DNA of 64,000 bases from UBA6136 sp041178325 (GTDB taxonomy: Bacteria; Pseudomonadota; Gammaproteobacteria; Methylococcales; Methylococcaceae). Below the pieces are notes generated by a model that saw only the letters and a list, made by a program, of their open reading frames with translations, was not told the origin of the DNA and did not search any database. The stretch's first letter is position 1, and each line of letters starts with the position of its first letter. The position numbers and the translations under genes were made by a program. The stretch is taken from positions 21,526-85,525 of the forward strand of contig JBEGVN010000088.1 of assembly GCA_041178325.1 (NCBI GenBank), read 5' to 3'. This document shows positions 59,588 to 64,000 of the stretch, piece after piece.

Positions 59588-59876
59588 TCGGATTCATTAA
59601 CTGCCTGTAGATCCTTGCATTTTAGCGAAAAGCCGCGGGGCTCGATACTGAATCGTTACGCGCAATACCGGCGATGCGCCGGAAGCACGACGAATGAAAT
59701 CGATTGCACAACCGTGGGCGTGTGTGGATACTTCACCTCTAGTCTTCCTCGAATGCCGTCGCTTGAACTGTCCCTTGACAGGATCTGTCGAGCGCCTCGA
59801 ACAGACACGGAGCGGCTACAAAAGCCCATTTCGAAGCGCAATTTCCCTGGACACAGATTTCCACGACCAGCCCGCA

Positions 59877-60344
59877 ATGAAAGAAAACGTATTCGACGTC
59901 CTGATCTACCTCTTTGAGAAATTCATGGATGGCGAGGATGATGAAAGACCTGATACAGATGCTGTCAGAACGGATCTTATGGAAGCGGGTTTTCCGCCTG
60001 CTGAAATCTCCAAGGCCCTTAACTGGCTCGACTCCTTGAGTCAAATGCCGGACATGAGTCAAGTCTCCTTGCCCGCTTTCCGTGTCTTTTCAGCCGCTGA
60101 AGAGGCCAAATTGGATATCGAGGGCAGAGGGCTTTTGATGTTTCTCGAGCAGACCGGAATTTTGGTGCCGGAGAGTCGTGAGCAGGTAATCGATCGGGTC
60201 ATGGCTCTTGACGAGGACCATTTGTCCCTTGATAACCTAAAATGGATGATCCTAATGGTGCTATTCAGTCGACCGGATGAGGATCTGGCATTTGCGCGGA
60301 TGGAACACCTCGTCTACGGTAGTCTTCCTGCAACCCTTCACTAG
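59877..60344 (+). CDS. smg: Smg protein (DUF494)
   Basis: A 155-residue protein of the Smg/DUF494 family. It starts MKENVFDVLIYLFEKFMD, with the ISKALNWLDSL segment near 42-52, a FSAAEEAKLDIEGRGLLMFLEQTGIL stretch near 70-96 and the late DNLKWMILMVLFSRP near 122-136, all typical. The family is conserved near def/dprA and topA in Gammaproteobacteria but lacks a firm biochemical role. The frame is open further upstream, but the family start and lack of similarity before it fix the ATG. The 289 bases before it carry no clear promoter; dprA and lysM, usual neighbours, are absent. Confidence 0.88.
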   Translation: MKENVFDVLIYLFEKFMDGEDDERPDTDAVRTDLMEAGFPPAEISKALNWLDSLSQMPDMSQVSLPAFRVFSAAEEAKLDIEGRGLLMFLEQTGILVPESREQVIDRVMALDEDHLSLDNLKWMILMVLFSRPDEDLAFARMEHLVYGSLPATLH

Positions 60345-60397
60345 GATCGGGTCGCCCCCAATTCAAGGGGCATCTCTTCCTGTCTAACGAGTTATCG

Positions 60398-62710
60398 ATG
60401 GGCCAAAATCTCGTCATCGTCGAATCACCGGCCAAGGCCAAGACCATTGAAAAGTACCTGGGTAAGGACTTTCGTGTCTTGGCTTCTTATGGCCATGTGC
60501 GTGACCTTGTCCCTAAGGAGGGCGCGGTCGATCCTGAACATGATTTTGCGATGCGCTACGAGATTATCGATCGCAACGAAAAGCATGTCGCGGAGATTGC
60601 CAAAGCGGCTAAAACAGCGGACGCACTCTATCTCGCGACGGACCCTGATCGTGAAGGTGAAGCTATCTCATGGCATATCCACGAAATTCTTAAGCAGAAA
60701 AAATTGATTGGTGCCAAGCCTGTTTATCGGGTGGTGTTTCACGAGATCACCAAGCGGGCGGTGACGGAGGCAATTGAAAATCCTAAGGCCCTCTCTGAAG
60801 ACCTGATTAATGCACAGCAGGCACGCCGAGCATTAGACTACCTGGTCGGCTTCAAGCTTTCCCCTTTGCTCTGGAAAAAGATTCGCCGGGGTTTATCTGC
60901 AGGTCGTGTTCAGAGTCCTGCGCTTCGAATGATCGTTGAGCGCGAGATCGAAATTGAAAAATTCGAACGGCGTGAATATTGGAGCGTAACGGCCGATCTG
61001 AATGCAAAAGCCCAAGCGTTTAAAGCAAGGCTCACCCATCTGCGAGGGGAAAAGCTCGAGCAGTTCAGCATCGTGGATGAGGCTGCTGCGCTCAATGCAC
61101 AACAGCTTTTGAAGCAGGCAGCCAGAGGTAGCCTGACGGTTCAGCGGGTAGAAGAAAAAGAACGCAAGAGAAATCCTGCTGCGCCCTTCACCACCTCCAC
61201 CTTGCAGCAGGAAGCTTCAAGAAAGCTTGGTTTCACGACCCGGCGAACCATGACCGTCGCCCAGCAACTCTATGAAGGTATTGACCTCGGCGGCGAGACC
61301 GTGGGCTTGATCAGCTACATGCGAACAGATTCCGTGTCGCTGGCCAATGAGGCGGTAGCGGAGCTGCGTGAGTTGATTGCCAAACGGTTTGGTCATCAAA
61401 ACGTGCCGGAGACCCCGCCTGTCTATCGCACCAAAAGCAAAAATGCCCAAGAGGCGCATGAAGCGGTTCGGCCGACTTCCGCAATGCGTACGCCGGAGGA
61501 TGTGCGTGCCCATTTGAGCCCTGATCAATTCAAACTTTACAGCCTGGTCTGGAAGCGTGCGGTGGCATCGCAAATGATTCATGCGACGATCAATACGGTC
61601 GCTGTAGATCTTCTGTGTGGCTCCGAGGGTGAAGGGGTATTCAGGGCAAATGGTTCCACTGTCGCCGTTCCTGGCTTCATGAGCGTCTATCTTGAAGGAA
61701 AGGACGATGGCCCTCAGGACGATGAGGAAGGATTCCTCCCAGGACTTACTGAAGGGCAAAAAGTGGAACTTCTGGATGTTGTGCCGACACAGCACTTCAC
61801 CGAGCCACCGCCGCGCTATACGGAAGCTAGCCTGGTCAAGGCCCTTGAAGAGTATGGCATCGGGCGCCCTTCCACCTATGCTTCGATTATCTCAACCCTC
61901 CAGCAGCGGAAATACGTTGAACTGGAAAGTAAGCGGTTTACGCCAACGGATGTCGGTCGTATCGTAAATAAGTTTCTGACTGAACACTTTACTCAGTACG
62001 TCGATTACAACTTCACGGCGCTCCTTGAGGATGATCTGGATGCAGTATCACGCGGGGAAAAAGACTGGGTACCGCTGCTGCGTGATTTCTGGAGCCCCTT
62101 CATTCATCTTATTGCAGAAAAGGACGAAGGGCTTAAGCGCGCCGATGTGACGCATGAGGAAATGGATGAGGATTGTCCGGACTGTGGCAGCAAGCTCTCC
62201 ATTCGATTGGGCCGGAATGGTCGATTTGTCGGCTGTACCAATTACCCGACCTGTAAATACACACGAAATCTGAATGATGACGGTCCCCAGGCTCCGCCTG
62301 AGGTCGTCGAGGGACGCGAGTGTCCCAAGTGTCAATCCCCTCTGATCATCAAGACAGGGCGGTATGGAAAGTTCATTGGCTGCAGCGGTTATCCGACATG
62401 CAAGTTCATTGAACCCCTTGAAAAGCCCGAGGATAGTGGCATTGAGTGCCCTGAATGTAGTAAGGGAACGCTGATAAAGCGTAAGTCGCGCTTTGGCAAG
62501 ATTTTCTACTCCTGTTCGGGCTACCCCTCGTGCAAGTATGCGGTCTGGAATCCGCCAATTCTTGAAGCCTGTCCTTCCTGTCAATGGCCATTATTGACGG
62601 TCAAGGTCACCAAACGGCGTGGTGCCGAGAAAGTCTGCCCCCAAAAGGAGTGTGGTTATGTCACGCCCTACGAGGGAGAGGTTAATGAAAACGGTCAGCC
62701 GGTGTTGTGA
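60398..62710 (+). CDS. topA: DNA topoisomerase I
   Basis: Type IA topoisomerase of 770 residues that relaxes negative supercoils. The Toprim domain starts VIVESPAKAKTIEKYLGKDF (about 6-25) with DPDREGEAISWHI near 85-97, and the active-site Tyr is in GLISYMRTDSVSL near 303-315. The C-terminal end has four zinc-ribbon repeats: CPDC...C, CPKC...C, CPEC...C and CPSC...C. The first three follow the GRxGxFxGCxxYPxC pattern and the fourth is diverged. Follows smg by 53 bases. Confidence 0.97.
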   Translation: MGQNLVIVESPAKAKTIEKYLGKDFRVLASYGHVRDLVPKEGAVDPEHDFAMRYEIIDRNEKHVAEIAKAAKTADALYLATDPDREGEAISWHIHEILKQKKLIGAKPVYRVVFHEITKRAVTEAIENPKALSEDLINAQQARRALDYLVGFKLSPLLWKKIRRGLSAGRVQSPALRMIVEREIEIEKFERREYWSVTADLNAKAQAFKARLTHLRGEKLEQFSIVDEAAALNAQQLLKQAARGSLTVQRVEEKERKRNPAAPFTTSTLQQEASRKLGFTTRRTMTVAQQLYEGIDLGGETVGLISYMRTDSVSLANEAVAELRELIAKRFGHQNVPETPPVYRTKSKNAQEAHEAVRPTSAMRTPEDVRAHLSPDQFKLYSLVWKRAVASQMIHATINTVAVDLLCGSEGEGVFRANGSTVAVPGFMSVYLEGKDDGPQDDEEGFLPGLTEGQKVELLDVVPTQHFTEPPPRYTEASLVKALEEYGIGRPSTYASIISTLQQRKYVELESKRFTPTDVGRIVNKFLTEHFTQYVDYNFTALLEDDLDAVSRGEKDWVPLLRDFWSPFIHLIAEKDEGLKRADVTHEEMDEDCPDCGSKLSIRLGRNGRFVGCTNYPTCKYTRNLNDDGPQAPPEVVEGRECPKCQSPLIIKTGRYGKFIGCSGYPTCKFIEPLEKPEDSGIECPECSKGTLIKRKSRFGKIFYSCSGYPSCKYAVWNPPILEACPSCQWPLLTVKVTKRRGAEKVCPQKECGYVTPYEGEVNENGQPVL

Positions 62711-62840
62711 ACGGGCCGATGTCTGCTTCTGGGGCGAGAGGCCTTGATACTTATTGCTTGAATAGCCCCCACGCCATCGGCAATTTCCTTATAATCCTAA
62801 CGTTTGCCCCAAGAGGCAGCCGTCACTCCCCCTCAGCGTC

Positions 62841-63839
62841 ATGATCGCACCGGAAACCTCACCCAAACCGATTGATTTTGCCACGATCCGTCAGATGGTC
62901 GAGGCCGATATGCGTGGGGTCGACCAGCTTATCGTCAAGGAGCTAGAATCAGACGTTGTCCTGATCAATCAGATCGGACATTACATCGTTAACAGTGGCG
63001 GTAAGCGATTGCGGCCGATTCTTCTGCTACTTGCGGCAAAGGCCCTCAAGTGCCAGGATCCGCACGCCATAACCTTAGCGGCCGTTGTGGAATTCATTCA
63101 TACGGCAACCTTGCTGCATGACGATGTCGTCGATGAGTCCACCTTGCGACGGGGGCGTGATACGGCGAATTCTCTTTGGGGTAACTCTGCCAGTGTTCTT
63201 GTAGGGGATTATCTCTATTCCCGTTCCTTTGAGCTGATGGTTCGAGTTCAAAACCTCAGGATCATGGATATTCTCTCTCATACGACGACAGCGATCGCGG
63301 AGGGAGAAGTTCTTCAGTTGCTCAATTGCAATAATCCTGCGACCACGGAAGATCGTTATCTTGAGGTGATCTCGAGGAAGACGGCTATCTTGTTCTCGGC
63401 TGCGGTTCAGTTGGCAGCGGTCCTTGCGGGTTCCTCCCCTGATGTCGAGGCATCCCTTGCTAAATACGGACTGCATTTAGGAATCGCATTTCAGTTAATT
63501 GATGACGCGTTGGACTACAGCTCAAAGCCGGAAGAGCTTGGAAAAAATCTTGGGGATGATCTGGCCGATGGAAAGCCGACTCTGCCGCTCATCTATGCCT
63601 TGGCGAAAGGAAGCGAATCTCAGCGGCTGATCCTTCAGAAGGCGATCGAAGAAGGCGATAGAGATGCCTTCATGAATGTGTACCAGATTGTTCAGGAAAC
63701 CGATGCAATCACTTACACCATGCAACGGGCCTACGAAGAAGCAGATAAGGCAATTGCTGCTTTGAGTGTTCTCGAAGACACGACTTTCCGCAAGGCGCTG
63801 ATCGATCTTGCTCATTTTTCCGTGAACCGTAGTTACTGA
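62841..63839 (+). CDS. ispB: Polyprenyl (octaprenyl) diphosphate synthase
   Basis: Trans-prenyltransferase of 332 residues making the ubiquinone side chain from farnesyl diphosphate and IPP. GGKRLRPILLLLAAKAL is at about 53-69, the first Asp-rich motif LLHDDVVDESTLRRGRDTAN at about 91-110, and the second GIAFQLIDDALDYSS at about 213-227. The residues five before the first motif (Ala and Thr, HTATLLHDD) are small, consistent with a long-chain product. A TATAAT lies about 45 bases before the ATG without a good -35. Supplies the quinone tail also needed by UbiF. Confidence 0.95.
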   Translation: MIAPETSPKPIDFATIRQMVEADMRGVDQLIVKELESDVVLINQIGHYIVNSGGKRLRPILLLLAAKALKCQDPHAITLAAVVEFIHTATLLHDDVVDESTLRRGRDTANSLWGNSASVLVGDYLYSRSFELMVRVQNLRIMDILSHTTTAIAEGEVLQLLNCNNPATTEDRYLEVISRKTAILFSAAVQLAAVLAGSSPDVEASLAKYGLHLGIAFQLIDDALDYSSKPEELGKNLGDDLADGKPTLPLIYALAKGSESQRLILQKAIEEGDRDAFMNVYQIVQETDAITYTMQRAYEEADKAIAALSVLEDTTFRKALIDLAHFSVNRSY

Positions 63840-63850
63840 CACTCCTTTGA

Positions 63851-63879
63851 TTGAGTCTTTGGCTTGGCGCCGCTATAAT
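63851..63879 (+). promoter_or_regulatory. Sigma-70 promoter of tRNA-Pro
   Basis: TTGAGT (63851-63856) and a perfect TATAAT (63874-63879) are 17 bases apart, about 45 bases before the tRNA. Confidence 0.7.
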
Positions 63880-63923
63880 GTTCGACTTGGCACTGATCGC
63901 AAAATCATTTGCCGAAAAAATAT

Positions 63924-64000
<77 letters not shown>

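Noticed and set aside
59177..59917. Long plus-strand open frame of 246 codons
   Set aside because: It is antisense to def and reads into the smg upstream region; no family likeness, and def on the other strand is certain.

Overview
The window looks like a chromosomal segment of a gammaproteobacterium that makes sterols. Gene content is typical of Gammaproteobacteria: tusDCB-tusE, ilvIH-ilvC-pssA-leuA, sucAB, gltBD, def-fmt-rsmB-ntrYX, smg-topA, ispB and a tRNA-Pro. Sterol genes sit at two places. Among Gammaproteobacteria this combination is best known from Methylococcus-like methanotrophs, so that is the favoured guess, but no methane monooxygenase or other methylotrophy marker is present here and the assignment stays an inference.

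Layout. 1-5.3 kb (minus): an operon reading bstA (RND transporter), bstB (periplasmic PhnD-like protein), bstC (outer-membrane TPR-like lipoprotein), then the start of an oxidosqualene cyclase gene that runs off the left edge. This couples cyclisation of oxidosqualene to a sterol export route. 5.4-9.2 kb (plus): an unknown small membrane protein divergent from bstA, a UbiF-type quinone hydroxylase, a glycine-zipper protein and an acyl-CoA ligase. 9.2-12 kb: the periplasmic protease BepA (minus), then tusDCB and a DsrC/TusE protein. 12-19.3 kb: branched-chain amino acid and phosphatidylserine synthesis (ilvI, ilvH, ilvC, pssA, leuA), a family 4 uracil-DNA glycosylase and rimI. 19.3-24.1 kb (minus): a K+ channel and sucB/sucA. 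24.2-31.3 kb: moaA, moaB, kup, a Nudix hydrolase, then a TauE/SafE-like membrane protein, a receiver-less sigma-54 activator, a polytopic membrane protein and a chagasin-like lipoprotein. 31.4-42.1 kb: argG, a pentameric ligand-gated channel homologue, thiE, nrdB, gltD and gltB. 42.4-44.3 kb: a YidB-OmpA fusion.

44.3-48.3 kb is the second sterol locus: a DHCR24-like C-24 reductase (minus), divergent from sdmB and sdmA, the bacterial sterol C-4 demethylation pair. Together with osc these would cyclise oxidosqualene, remove a C-4 methyl and saturate the side chain, while BstABC would move the product to the outer membrane. Squalene epoxidase, CYP51 and C-14 reductase are not visible here. 48.3-64 kb is again housekeeping: yqiA, bfd, a YcxB-like protein, the ABC-F protein YheS, a UspA protein, ntrX/ntrY, rsmB, fmt, def, smg, topA, ispB and tRNA-Pro(CGG) at the right edge.

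No insertion sequence, prophage, CRISPR array or rRNA was seen. The most interesting signals are the two sterol loci, a strikingly animal-like DHCR24, an NtrX without the GAFTGA loop, a DsrC-type two-cysteine TusE, a bacterial pLGIC, and RNA-level leader structures before gltB, leuA and bfd.
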